Positions 1 to 5,246 of a DNA stretch of 6,508 bases are shown piece after piece (the stretch's first letter is position 1; every line of letters begins with the position of its first letter). Made by a program: the position numbers and the translations under genes. The notes under the pieces were generated by a model. The model made no database searches. It saw nothing but the letters and a program-made list of their open reading frames with translations, and was not told the DNA's origin. The stretch is from an uncultured bacterium (GTDB taxonomy: Bacteria > Patescibacteriota > Minisyncoccia > Moranbacterales > GWC2-37-73): positions 1-6,508 of the forward strand of contig CAIPMZ010000083.1 of NCBI GenBank assembly GCA_903866285.1, read 5' to 3'.

Positions 1-28
1 ATGTATAATGTATAATGTATAATGTGTG
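1..28. repeat. 7-bp tandem repeat (ATGTATA) at window edge
   Basis: Three exact copies of ATGTATA (1-21) are followed by one imperfect copy. The run may continue beyond the left edge. A closely similar stretch occurs after ftsX at 4816-4846, and both end in AATGTGT followed shortly by AATGCATT. No gene is visible in 1-194; the rest is AT-rich spacer. Confidence 0.7.
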
Positions 29-162
29 GAATGCATTTTTTAATTTACATATCTATACCTCATACCTCATACAAAATACATTATACAATTCTAACGCTTG
101 CCAAAAAGGCTCAACTCGGCTAAGATTTGAGTTAAGATGATATATGCATTTTGCGTATATGA

Positions 163-190
163 TATGGTGGATTATTTAATTTCCACCATA
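163..190 (+). promoter_or_regulatory. Hairpin immediately upstream of tRNA-Thr
   Basis: A perfect 9-bp stem pairs 163-171 (TATGGTGGA) with 182-190 (TCCACCATA) around a 10-nt AT loop, four bases before the tRNA begins. There is no T-tract on either strand, so it is not a normal intrinsic terminator. It overlaps a possible -10 box (TATGAT, 158-163) that has no convincing -35. A role in tRNA leader processing or promoter structure is a guess. Confidence 0.45.
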
Positions 191-194
191 AAAG

Positions 195-267
195 GCCGTC
201 CTAGCTCAGTTGGCAGAGCGACGCACTCGTAACGCGTAGGTCATCAGTTCGATTCTGATGGACGGCT
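195..267 (+). tRNA. tRNA-Thr (anticodon CGT)
   Basis: This is a complete cloverleaf that decodes ACG threonine codons. The acceptor stem pairs 195-201 (GCCGTCC) with 260-266 (GGACGGC). The D stem pairs 204-207 with 216-219. The anticodon stem pairs 221-225 with 233-237, and the loop CTCGTAA has CGT at 228-230. The T stem pairs 243-247 with 255-259, and the loop is TTCGATT. The discriminator is T267 and CCA is not encoded (CAG follows). The anticodon stem has one A-C mismatch at its loop-closing pair (225/233). The identity also fits the general form of bacterial tRNA-Thr(CGT) genes. Confidence 0.95.
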
Positions 268-268
268 C

Positions 269-340
269 AGTTTAGTATCAAGTATTTTGTATAAGGTATT
301 ATGTATTACGTATAAAGTATTTTTGTACATTTGTATTTTT
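269..340. repeat. AT-rich GTAT-type low-complexity spacer
   Basis: This spacer consists of irregular GTAT/GTATAA/GTATT words (for example GTATAAGGTATTATGTATT) similar to the other low-complexity runs at 1-28, 4798-4846 and 4923-4949. It separates tRNA-Thr from the palindrome at 341-362. No clear promoter for the downstream gene was found in it. Confidence 0.5.
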
Positions 341-362
341 GCCTGCCTGCCGGTAGGCAGGG
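341..362. repeat. 22-bp dispersed palindrome, copy 1
   Basis: The near-palindrome CCTGCCTGCCGGTAGGCAGG (342-361) with one flanking G on each side recurs base for base at 977-998. The arms can pair over ten positions with one G-T pair. It is GC-rich in an AT-rich spacer, 29 bases before the rubrerythrin start. It has no T-tract and so is not a typical terminator. Confidence 0.8.
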
Positions 363-390
363 TAAATAATTTGTAATTTCGTAGGAGCTT

Positions 391-909
391 ATGAAAACTT
401 ATATTTGTGAAATTTGTGGGGATGCCTATTTAGGAGAAGGCAAGCCGACAAGCTGTCCTTTTTGTGGGGCAAGGCAGGCTTTTATTAAGGAAGGAAAAGA
501 TGCCAAACCGGTTACTGAAGTTAAAGAAGAGCTTTCGGAGTTGACCAAAAAAAATTTACAGGAAACTTTGCAATTGGAAATTGAGGCCAACGCAATTTAT
601 CTGTGCATGGCAGGGAAAACCGATTCGTATGAAATCATGAAAATGTATAAACGTTTGGCAAAGGTTGAATTAGAGCATGCCATTATTTGCACGAAAATTA
701 TGCAAATTCCAATGCCAGAAGTCAAACCGCAGCTTTGCAGCGACGCAGTTTTAGAAAATTTTCAAAAGACGCTCGAGCTTGAAGATCACGCCGCCACGCT
801 GTACGGCCAGTTTGCGAAAGAAGCGATTGAAAGGCATGTGAAGATTATGTTTACGGCGCTGAATCAGGTGGAGATGGACCATATCACCCTGATTAAAAAT
901 TACTTGTAA
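391..909 (+). CDS. Rubrerythrin-type diiron protein, rubredoxin domain first
   Basis: Predicted cytoplasmic non-haem iron protein of the rubrerythrin family; family members reduce hydrogen peroxide and protect anaerobes from oxygen. The order is visible in the 172 residues. A rubredoxin-like ribbon comes first (C6-x2-C9 and C22-x2-C25), then a short linker, then a ferritin-like four-helix domain from about residue 50. Diiron ligand candidates are E63 (E-x6-Y70), E93-x2-H96, E131 (E-x6-Y138) and E161-x2-H164, that is, two ExxH motifs plus two single Glu. Classical rubrerythrin has the rubredoxin domain at the C-terminus, so this is the reversed arrangement known from some clostridial peroxidases. 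The ATG is supported by AGGAG at 383-387, although the spacing is only 3 nt. There are no membrane segments. The exact activity cannot be read from the sequence. Confidence 0.9.
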   Translation: MKTYICEICGDAYLGEGKPTSCPFCGARQAFIKEGKDAKPVTEVKEELSELTKKNLQETLQLEIEANAIYLCMAGKTDSYEIMKMYKRLAKVELEHAIICTKIMQIPMPEVKPQLCSDAVLENFQKTLELEDHAATLYGQFAKEAIERHVKIMFTALNQVEMDHITLIKNYL

Positions 910-976
910 TTATGACTTTCGCATTTGCCATCCTGAGTGGAGCGAAGACACCCTAAAGTGTCGGAGCGTAGTCGAA

Positions 977-998
977 GCCTGCCTGCCGGTAGGCAGGG
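977..998. repeat. 22-bp dispersed palindrome, copy 2
   Basis: Identical over 22 bases to 341-362, but here nested between the two arms of the larger inverted repeat. The nesting suggests that the palindrome moves or is copied independently of the surrounding repeat. Confidence 0.8.
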
Positions 999-1021
999 AT
1001 CTGCGCTCATTAAAACTCAGA

Positions 1022-1076
1022 TTCTTCGACTGCGTTCGTTCTCCCTATGGTCGGACTCACTTCGCTCAGAATGACA
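1022..1076. repeat. 55-bp dispersed repeat, copy 1
   Basis: This 55-bp unit begins TTCTTCGACTGCG and ends TTCGCTCAGAATGACA. It recurs at 6454-6508 in the same orientation with four base differences, all in the middle. Sequences of this type are, from memory, common in intergenic regions of environmental bacterial genomes; this was not checked. Confidence 0.8.
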
Positions 1077-1128
1077 AGAATAATTTTAATTGTTTATTTA
1101 GTCATTAGACATTAGTAATTAGAAATTT

Positions 1129-1875
1129 ATGAATATCTGGCTTTATACAATTTCAAGTGTTGTTTTGGTGAGTTTGGTGGCGTTGGTTGGCATTGTCTCG
1201 GTTTTTTTCAGTGAGAAAAAACTAAATAGTGCGTTGCGGCTTTTTGTGAGTTTTTCGGTAGGTTCGCTTTTGGGAGATGCTTTCATTCATCTTATCCCGG
1301 AAGCTTTCAGTCATGGTGAACTAACGGTTTCTTTTTCGATTTTGGCTGGGATTTTAACCTTCTTTGCCTTGGAAAGGTTTATTCATTGGCATCATTGCCA
1401 CGAAGTTGGTTGCCACGAGCACGGCAAGACTTTGCCCTACGTTATTTTACTCGGGGATGGTTTGCATAATTTTATTGATGGAATAATTATCGGAGCAAGT
1501 TACTTGGTCAGTATTCCGGTCGGAATTGCAACTACGTTGGCGGTTATTTTTCACGAAATTCCTCAGGAAATTGGTGATTTTGGAACACTTTTGTACGCTG
1601 GTTTTTCCAAAAAGAAAGCTTTGCTTTGGAATTTCATCAGCGCGCTTACTGCTGTCCTGGGAGCCATTATGGTTTTGCTCCTTAGTTCTCAATTTGAAGA
1701 TGTGACGAAATTTTTAGTGCCCTTTGCTGCTGGCGGATTCATCTATATTGCAACCGCGGATATGATTCCAGAATTGCATAAACACAAAGTTCACAAACTT
1801 TCCGAAACAGCCAAGCAGCTTTTCTTTTTTATGCTTGGCATTGCGGTGATGTATGGACTACTTATCTTCGAATAA
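1129..1875 (+). CDS. ZIP-family divalent metal transporter
   Basis: Inner-membrane transporter of the ZIP (Zrt/Irt-like) family, which moves zinc, iron or similar divalent cations into the cytoplasm. The 248-aa length fits compact bacterial members. Hydrophobic segments lie near residues 5-27, 36-58, 66-84, 101-126, 130-157, 164-187, 194-215 and 229-247, giving about eight helices. Family motifs are clear: H113-N114-x2-D117-G in helix 4 and H142-E-x-P-Q-E147-I-G-D in helix 5, which together form the metal site. H54/E58 in helix 2 and D211/E215 in helix 7 are further polar positions. A loop at 86-98 between helices 3 and 4 holds six His and two Cys and may bind metal. No Shine-Dalgarno sequence precedes the ATG. 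The substrate metal cannot be assigned. It stands alone after a repeat-filled gap. Confidence 0.93.
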   Translation: MNIWLYTISSVVLVSLVALVGIVSVFFSEKKLNSALRLFVSFSVGSLLGDAFIHLIPEAFSHGELTVSFSILAGILTFFALERFIHWHHCHEVGCHEHGKTLPYVILLGDGLHNFIDGIIIGASYLVSIPVGIATTLAVIFHEIPQEIGDFGTLLYAGFSKKKALLWNFISALTAVLGAIMVLLLSSQFEDVTKFLVPFAAGGFIYIATADMIPELHKHKVHKLSETAKQLFFFMLGIAVMYGLLIFE

Positions 1876-1912
1876 GCAACTGATTTACACGGATTTTTGA
1901 CAGATATTCACA

Positions 1913-1949
1913 AATCACGGATTGTAAATAGAATTTTTTATTCGTGATT
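1913..1949. repeat. Weak stem-loop and repeat-like spacer after the ZIP gene
   Basis: AATCACG (1913-1919) is the exact reverse complement of CGTGATT (1943-1949), with a 23-nt loop. The preceding stretch has the rhythm ATTTACACGG / ATTCACAAATCACGG, like degenerate dispersed repeats. The stem is short and no T-run follows, so it is not called a terminator. Confidence 0.3.
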
Positions 1950-1992
1950 AGTGTTAGATCAGCAATTAAGCCGTTTTAATCTGTATTATTAA

Positions 1993-3091
1993 ATGAAAGA
2001 AATCAAAGAGCAACTTGACGCCATAAAAACTAAACTCCCGTCACTGCGGGACTATCTTTGACTTAGGTAAAAAAGCGCAGCAGGTGGTGGAGCTGACAAA
2101 TCAAACCGAACAAACTGATTTTTGGAATGATTCGCAAAGAGCTGGAAAAATTTCCAAAGAACTAGAAGGGCTCAAAAATGAAATCCAAGCTTTTGAAAAA
2201 TTGGAGAAAAAAACCATAGAACTTTTAGAATTGGCCGAGTTGTTTGATGCTCCCCAAGAAAAAGAAAGAAATGAGGTTGAAGGGCAGCTGGCTGAAATTC
2301 AAAAAGAGTTCGAAGCTTTGGAATTTAAAACGCTTTTAAGCGGGCAGTACGATCGAAACGACGTAATTTTAGCAATCCGCAGTGGGGCAGGCGGGGTTGA
2401 CGCTCAGGATTGGGCGGAAATGTTGATGCGGATGTATCTGCGTTGGGCGGAGAGAAGTGGCTTTAAGGCCGTGATTGTTGAACAAACTAAAGGCAACGAA
2501 GCTGGCATTAAAAGTGCGACGCTAGAAATTTCAGGACCTTATGCCTATGGCTATTTACAAAGTGAAGCTGGCGTTCATCGGCTCGTGCGTCTTTCACCTT
2601 TTAACTCGGATAATTTACGCCAAACTTCTTTTGCAATTGTGGAAATTCTGCCAATTATTGAAGAAATTGCGCAGGTCGTTATTAATCCTCAAGATTTAGT
2701 GATTGATACATATCGCGCCTCTGGGGCTGGCGGTCAACACGTTAACACGACCGATAGCGCGGTGCGGATTACCCATTTGCCCACGGGCTTGGTGGTGACT
2801 TGTCAAAGTGAACGTAGCCAGCTCCAAAATAAGGAGCAAGCGATGAAGGTTTTAAAAGCTAGAATTCATAAAAAGTTTTTAGAAGACCAGGAGGCGGAAA
2901 AGCAGAAATTGCGAGGCGAGTACAAAAGTGCGGAATGGGGAAGTCAGATTAGGTCTTACGTTATTCATCCGTATAAAATGGTTAAAGACCATCGCACAAA
3001 GTTTGAAACTAGTGATGCGGAAAAAGTTTTAGATGGAGAACTTGAAGGATTTATGCAGGCTTATTTGCGCTTTCATGCAAATGAAAAATAG
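1993..3091 (+). CDS. prfB: Peptide chain release factor 2, with programmed +1 frameshift
   Basis: RF2 recognises UGA and UAA stop codons in the ribosomal A site and triggers peptide release. The gene is split between two frames. A 22-codon leader frame (1993-2058, beginning MKEIKEQLDAIK) ends at UGA 2059-2061, and the main frame resumes with GAC at 2060. Joined by a +1 shift the protein is 365 aa, the same length as E. coli RF2. Domain order is normal: N-terminal coiled-coil helices (about 1-110), the codon-recognition tripeptide SPF at 201-203 in VHRLVRLSPFNSD, and the catalytic GGQ at 246-248 in YRASGAGGQHVN. A start at GTG 2084 would remove the conserved N-terminus and is not preferred. 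No Shine-Dalgarno sequence is seen before the ATG. ftsE follows after 77 bases, an arrangement common in bacteria. Its presence shows that UGA is a real stop in this organism, unlike lineages that read UGA as glycine. Confidence 0.95.
2045..2062 (+). promoter_or_regulatory. RF2 autoregulatory frameshift site (CTTTGAC)
   Basis: The slippery sequence TAT-CTT-TGA-C matches the classical bacterial prfB site, where low RF2 lets the ribosome pause at UGA and slip +1 on CUU, restoring RF2 synthesis. The stimulatory internal Shine-Dalgarno element, AGGGGG in E. coli three bases before CTT, is degenerate here: the upstream bases are TGCGGGACTAT, leaving only GCGGGA in roughly the right place. Efficiency may therefore differ from E. 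coli. Confidence 0.92.
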
Positions 3092-3093
3092 TG

Positions 3094-3099
3094 TATAAT
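3094..3099 (+). promoter_or_regulatory. Possible -10 box ahead of ftsE
   Basis: A perfect TATAAT starts two bases after the prfB stop codon and is about 70 bases before the preferred ftsE start. The hexamer 17 bases upstream, TTTCAT (3071-3076), is a poor -35. It could provide extra ftsEX transcription independent of prfB, but the spacer is AT-rich and a chance match is likely enough to keep confidence low. Confidence 0.3.
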
Positions 3100-3168
3100 A
3101 ATAATGTGATGTTGATGCGCGCATGAAGATGATTTCATGTTTAAATGTTTAAGTGGTCAAATGATTTT

Positions 3169-3864
3169 ATGTTAAAATTTGAAAATGTCTCAAAAATTTA
3201 TCCTGGTGATTTTGTTGCCTTGGAAGAAATTAACCTGACAATTGAGCAAGGTGAGTTTGTCTCGATCGTGGGTCACAGCGGCGCTGGAAAATCAACCTTA
3301 CTGAAATTACTTTACGCTGAAGAACAACCAACTGCGGGCGTAGTTTCTTTTAATGAGCGCTCCTTAGATTCGATTAACCGAAAACATTTACCTTTTTATC
3401 GTCGCAACGTGGGGACGGTTTTTCAAGATTTTAAATTACTGCCCCAAAAGACGGCTTATGAAAACGTCGCTTACGCTTTAGAAGTAGCGGGCGAATCTGA
3501 TGAGGACATTGCCGAGCGCGTGCCAGAAATTTTAGATATTGTTGGGATGAGCAGTAAGATGGGGAAATACCCGCGTCAGCTTTCTGGTGGCGAACAACAG
3601 CGCGTTTGTATGGCACGAGCGCTCGTGCATCATCCGCTGGTTATTATTGCGGATGAGCCAACGGGAAACCTTGACCCGACTTCTACTTGGGAAATTATTC
3701 AACTGCTTTTGAAGATTAACAGTCTGGGTACAACCATTTTGCTAGCAACGCATAATAAAGTTATTGTTGATAAATTAAATAGGCGCGTAGTTGAAATTGA
3801 TGATGGTCGGATTATTCGAGATAATGAAAAAGGGAAATATTCGAGTGCAAAAGTTAACGCTTAA
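3169..3864 (+). CDS. ftsE: Cell division ATP-binding protein FtsE
   Basis: ATPase of the FtsEX complex, an ABC-type machine at the division site that transmits ATP hydrolysis through FtsX to activate peptidoglycan hydrolases. The 231-aa protein has every ABC motif: Walker A GHSGAGKS (35-42), Q-loop Q86 in VFQDFKLL (typical of FtsE), signature LSGGEQQR (138-145), Walker B VIIADEP with catalytic E163, D-loop GNLD (166-169) and switch H195. The start at 3169 gives MLKFENVSKIYPG, which matches normal FtsE N-termini. An in-frame ATG at 3145 would add eight residues and cannot be excluded, as neither has a good ribosome site. ftsX follows after 15 bases, so the two are almost certainly co-transcribed. 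Confidence 0.95.
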   Translation: MLKFENVSKIYPGDFVALEEINLTIEQGEFVSIVGHSGAGKSTLLKLLYAEEQPTAGVVSFNERSLDSINRKHLPFYRRNVGTVFQDFKLLPQKTAYENVAYALEVAGESDEDIAERVPEILDIVGMSSKMGKYPRQLSGGEQQRVCMARALVHHPLVIIADEPTGNLDPTSTWEIIQLLLKINSLGTTILLATHNKVIVDKLNRRVVEIDDGRIIRDNEKGKYSSAKVNA

Positions 3865-3879
3865 CATAAAAATATTATT

Positions 3880-4797
3880 ATGGGAATGAAAGTTACAAAA
3901 CTTAAAAGGACATTTAAAGAGGGTTTAGATAATTTCTATCGCAATGGTTGGCTTAGTTTTGCAACGGTTAGTGTTTTAGCTATTTCGCTTTATATTATTA
4001 GTGTCACGATGATTTTGGGGGTTGCTTCAACAATTGTGCGTCAGAACGTTCAGGCTAAAATTAACGTAAGCGTTTATTTTAACGCTGATGTAGAGGAAGC
4101 TAAAATTCAGGAAATTCGAGGTAAACTAACCGTGCTCGCAGGCGTTAAATCGATTGATTTCGTTTCTAAGGAACAAGCTTTGGAGCAGTTTAAAAAACTC
4201 GGTAATAATAATCCTTCGATCAGTCAAGCGCTAGAAGAGATTGGTGAAAATCCACTACTTCCAGCGTTGGTAATTAAAGCAAAAAGCCCCGAGCAATACG
4301 AGCTCATCGTGAAAGATATAAATGGATCAGCTTTCGCTTCGGATATTAGTCGGATTGATTATGAAGAAAATAAGGCGGCGATTAGTCGACTTAACACGAT
4401 TATTAAACTAGTTGAACAAGTTGGCATGACTCTGGGGATTGTTTTTATCTTTATTGGCGTGCTAATTACTTTTAACGCGATTAGGCTGACGATGTATTCC
4501 CATAGGCAAGAATTTGAAATTATGCGACTAGTTGGAGCTTCTAATATTTATATTCGAATGCCATTTGTTTTTGAGGGAGTTTTTTACGGTGCGTCTTCCG
4601 CGTTTAGCGTGATGATAGCGCTTTTTATTACTTCTAATTTCTTAGTTCCAATTACCCGGGGCAGTATCGCTGGGGGCAGTATCCTAGACTTTTACCTTGG
4701 TCATTTCTTCATTATTTTCTTCCTGTTGCTTTTTTCCGGGGTAGCGCTTGGTACAATCAGCGCCGTGATTGCAATTAGGAGATACCTGAAAATTTAG
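3880..4797 (+). CDS. ftsX: Cell division membrane protein FtsX
   Basis: Membrane partner of FtsE. Its external domain contacts peptidoglycan hydrolases or their regulators during septation. The 305 residues show the family plan: a cytoplasmic N-terminus, TM1 about 26-50, an extracytoplasmic domain about 51-170, TM2 about 180-202, a cytoplasmic loop with the conserved HRQEFEIMRLVGAS (208-221), TM3 about 229-252 and TM4 about 271-298, with a short C-terminus. The length is normal. ATG 3880 and ATG 3886 are both possible; no Shine-Dalgarno sequence decides between them. No hydrolase gene or smpB follows, and a terminator comes 50 bases after the stop. The partner hydrolase must lie elsewhere. 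Confidence 0.95.
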   Translation: MGMKVTKLKRTFKEGLDNFYRNGWLSFATVSVLAISLYIISVTMILGVASTIVRQNVQAKINVSVYFNADVEEAKIQEIRGKLTVLAGVKSIDFVSKEQALEQFKKLGNNNPSISQALEEIGENPLLPALVIKAKSPEQYELIVKDINGSAFASDISRIDYEENKAAISRLNTIIKLVEQVGMTLGIVFIFIGVLITFNAIRLTMYSHRQEFEIMRLVGASNIYIRMPFVFEGVFYGASSAFSVMIALFITSNFLVPITRGSIAGGSILDFYLGHFFIIFFLLLFSGVALGTISAVIAIRRYLKI

Positions 4798-4846
4798 TAT
4801 AAAGTATCTTGTATGATGTATAATGTATATAATGTGTAATGCATTA
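4798..4846. repeat. ATGTATA-type low-complexity spacer after ftsX
   Basis: The stretch reads as variants of GTATAATGTAT and ends AATGTGTAATGCATT, matching the end of the run at the left window edge except for two inserted G bases there. It lies directly between the ftsX stop and its terminator. Confidence 0.55.
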
Positions 4847-4880
4847 AACCCGCCGATGAGGCGGGTTGATTTATTCTTTA
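4847..4880 (+). terminator. Intrinsic terminator of the prfB-ftsE-ftsX unit
   Basis: The perfect 8-bp GC-rich stem AACCCGCC (4847-4854) / GGCGGGTT (4860-4867) has a 5-nt loop GATGA and is followed by the T-rich tail GATTTATTCTTT. It is well placed about 50 bases after the ftsX stop. Confidence 0.85.
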
Positions 4881-4883
4881 AAT

Positions 4884-4912
4884 CTGATATACTGTACTTC
4901 GTCTGATATGAT
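4884..4912 (+). promoter_or_regulatory. Probable promoter of tRNA-Gln
   Basis: CTGATA (4884-4889) and TATGAT (4907-4912) are separated by 17 bases, with four and five matches to the sigma70-type consensus hexamers. The start of transcription would be near 4919, about 43 bases before the tRNA. The site lies just after the ftsX terminator, so the tRNA needs its own promoter. Confidence 0.55.
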
Positions 4913-4922
4913 TTGTATTTTT

Positions 4923-4949
4923 CATACATAATACATAATACATAATACA
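4923..4949. repeat. CATAATA 7-bp tandem repeat in the tRNA-Gln leader
   Basis: Three exact copies of CATAATA (4927-4947) are flanked by partial units. Its reverse complement, TATTATG, differs by one base from the TATAATG phase of the repeat at 1-28. It lies between the tRNA-Gln promoter and the mature tRNA and would be transcribed in the leader. Confidence 0.65.
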
Positions 4950-4961
4950 GTGCGCATTTTC

Positions 4962-5035
4962 TGGGAAGTAGCCAAGCGGTAAGGCAACGGGTTCTGGTCC
5001 CGTCATCGGGGGTTCGAATCCCTCCTTCCCAACCA
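4962..5035 (+). tRNA. tRNA-Gln (anticodon CTG), CCA encoded
   Basis: This is a complete cloverleaf that reads CAG glutamine codons. The acceptor stem TGGGAAG (4962-4968) pairs with CTTCCCA (5025-5031), including the U1-A72 pair usual for tRNA-Gln. The anticodon stem ACGGG/CCCGT (4987-4991 and 4999-5003) closes loop TTCTGGT with CTG at 4994-4996. The T stem GGGGG/CCCTC contains one G-T pair and encloses TTCGAAT (5013-5019). The discriminator is A5032 and CCA is at 5033-5035, unlike tRNA-Thr in this window. The segment from 5017 onward is duplicated at 5239. Confidence 0.96.
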
Positions 5036-5046
5036 AAATAAAAAAT
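5017..5046. repeat. 30-bp direct repeat, left copy (tRNA-Gln 3' end)
   Basis: This begins at AATCCCTCC in the tRNA T-arm, runs through the acceptor strand and CCA, and ends in AAAATAAAAAAT. It is identical to 5239-5268 with no mismatches, an offset of 222 bases. Duplication of a tRNA 3' end is the usual footprint of site-specific integration, so this copy is att-like (inference). Confidence 0.85.
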
Positions 5047-5082
5047 AGGAACACTCCCAAAAGTGTTCCTATTTTTTATTTT
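5035..5082. terminator. Bidirectional terminator after tRNA-Gln, 21-bp stem
   Basis: The arms 5035-5055 (ending TAGGAACACT) and 5062-5082 (starting AGTGTTCCTA) are perfect reverse complements over 21 bp with a 6-nt loop, CCCAAA. The outer part of the stem is A-rich on the left and T-rich on the right, so each strand gives a hairpin followed by a T-run. It can end tRNA-Gln transcription on + and also a minus-strand transcript from the structured segment to the right. Confidence 0.9.
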
Positions 5083-5094
5083 AATTGAAGTTGA

Positions 5095-5246
5095 GAGGGA
5101 TTCGAACGGGCAGGAGCTAAGCAAGATATTTTTCAGCAGAATAATATCGTAGCGTGCGTAGATGGATGCGAGGAATACGAGCATTCAGCTCTGCCCAGGG
5201 CAAAGAGTGAGCTTGCGACGGCAAGCGAGCGATGCGGAAATCCCTC
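5095..5246 (-). ncRNA. Candidate structured RNA between the tRNA-Gln end copies
   Basis: The segment can fold into a closed branched structure. P1 pairs GAGGGATT (5095-5102) with AATCCCTC (5239-5246). P2 pairs GGGCAGGAGCT (5108-5118) with AGCTCTGCCC (5187-5196), ten pairs and one bulged G. P3 pairs GATATT (5125-5130) with AATATC (5143-5148) inside P2. P5 is GCTTGC/GCAAGC (5211-5216 and 5221-5226) with loop GACG. The strand is uncertain: minus is preferred because a perfect terminator lies immediately downstream in that direction, but no minus-strand promoter was found. It does not resemble tmRNA, RNase P, SRP or 6S RNA as I know them. A DNA-level role, such as a folded single-stranded intermediate, is equally possible. 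Confidence 0.4.

Larger units (their letters stand above)
925..1077. repeat. Composite inverted repeat between rubrerythrin and ZIP genes
   Basis: The left part (about 928-977) carries CATCCTGAGTGGAGCGAAG and GTCGAAG. The right part (1022-1076) carries the approximate reverse complement (CTTCGACTGCG, then CTTCGCTCAGAATG). The two imperfect arms are separated by the 22-bp palindrome and about 23 bases. Within the left arm, GACAC (947-951) can pair with GTGTC (958-962). It fills most of the intergenic gap. No T-tract follows it, so a terminator role is possible but not shown. Confidence 0.7.
5012..5107. repeat. Inverted repeat of T-arm plus terminator arm
   Basis: GTTCGAATCCCTC (5012-5024, in the tRNA) reappears as its exact reverse complement GAGGGATTCGAAC at 5095-5107. 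These arms sit symmetrically outside the 21-bp terminator stem, separated from it by 10 and 12 bases. The effect is two converging 'tRNA 3' end plus A-rich tail plus terminator half' modules that share one hairpin. The minus-strand module lacks the rest of a tRNA. Confidence 0.75.

Noticed and set aside
195..267. tRNA-Thr as a second integration site
   Set aside because: I found no second copy of its 3' end elsewhere in the window.
1447..1692. Minus-strand frames at 1447-1692, 3431-3616, 5389-5610 and 5668-5868
   Set aside because: Each lies opposite a better-supported + strand gene, has no ribosome site, and shows no domain or motif.
2084..3091. prfB starting at GTG 2084 without a frameshift
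   Set aside because: This start would remove the RF2 N-terminus, and the upstream 22-codon leader with CTTTGAC gives exactly the usual full-length protein.
4923..4949. Short regular repeats considered as a CRISPR array
   Set aside because: The units are 7 bp and directly tandem with no spacers, and there are no cas genes in the window.
4684..5184. Minus-strand open frame of 166 codons and a second of 60 codons at 4878-5060
   Set aside because: Both read through the antisense of tRNA-Gln, the terminator and the end of ftsX. Peptides such as GGIRTPDDGTRTR and GFEPPMTGPEP are familiar products of translating tRNA genes backwards.
5095..5246. Structured segment as tmRNA, RNase P RNA, SRP RNA or a complete tRNA on the minus strand
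   Set aside because: It lacks their hallmark sequences, and the minus-strand T-arm-like GTTCGAATCCCTC has no matching 5' T-stem, anticodon arm or acceptor strand.
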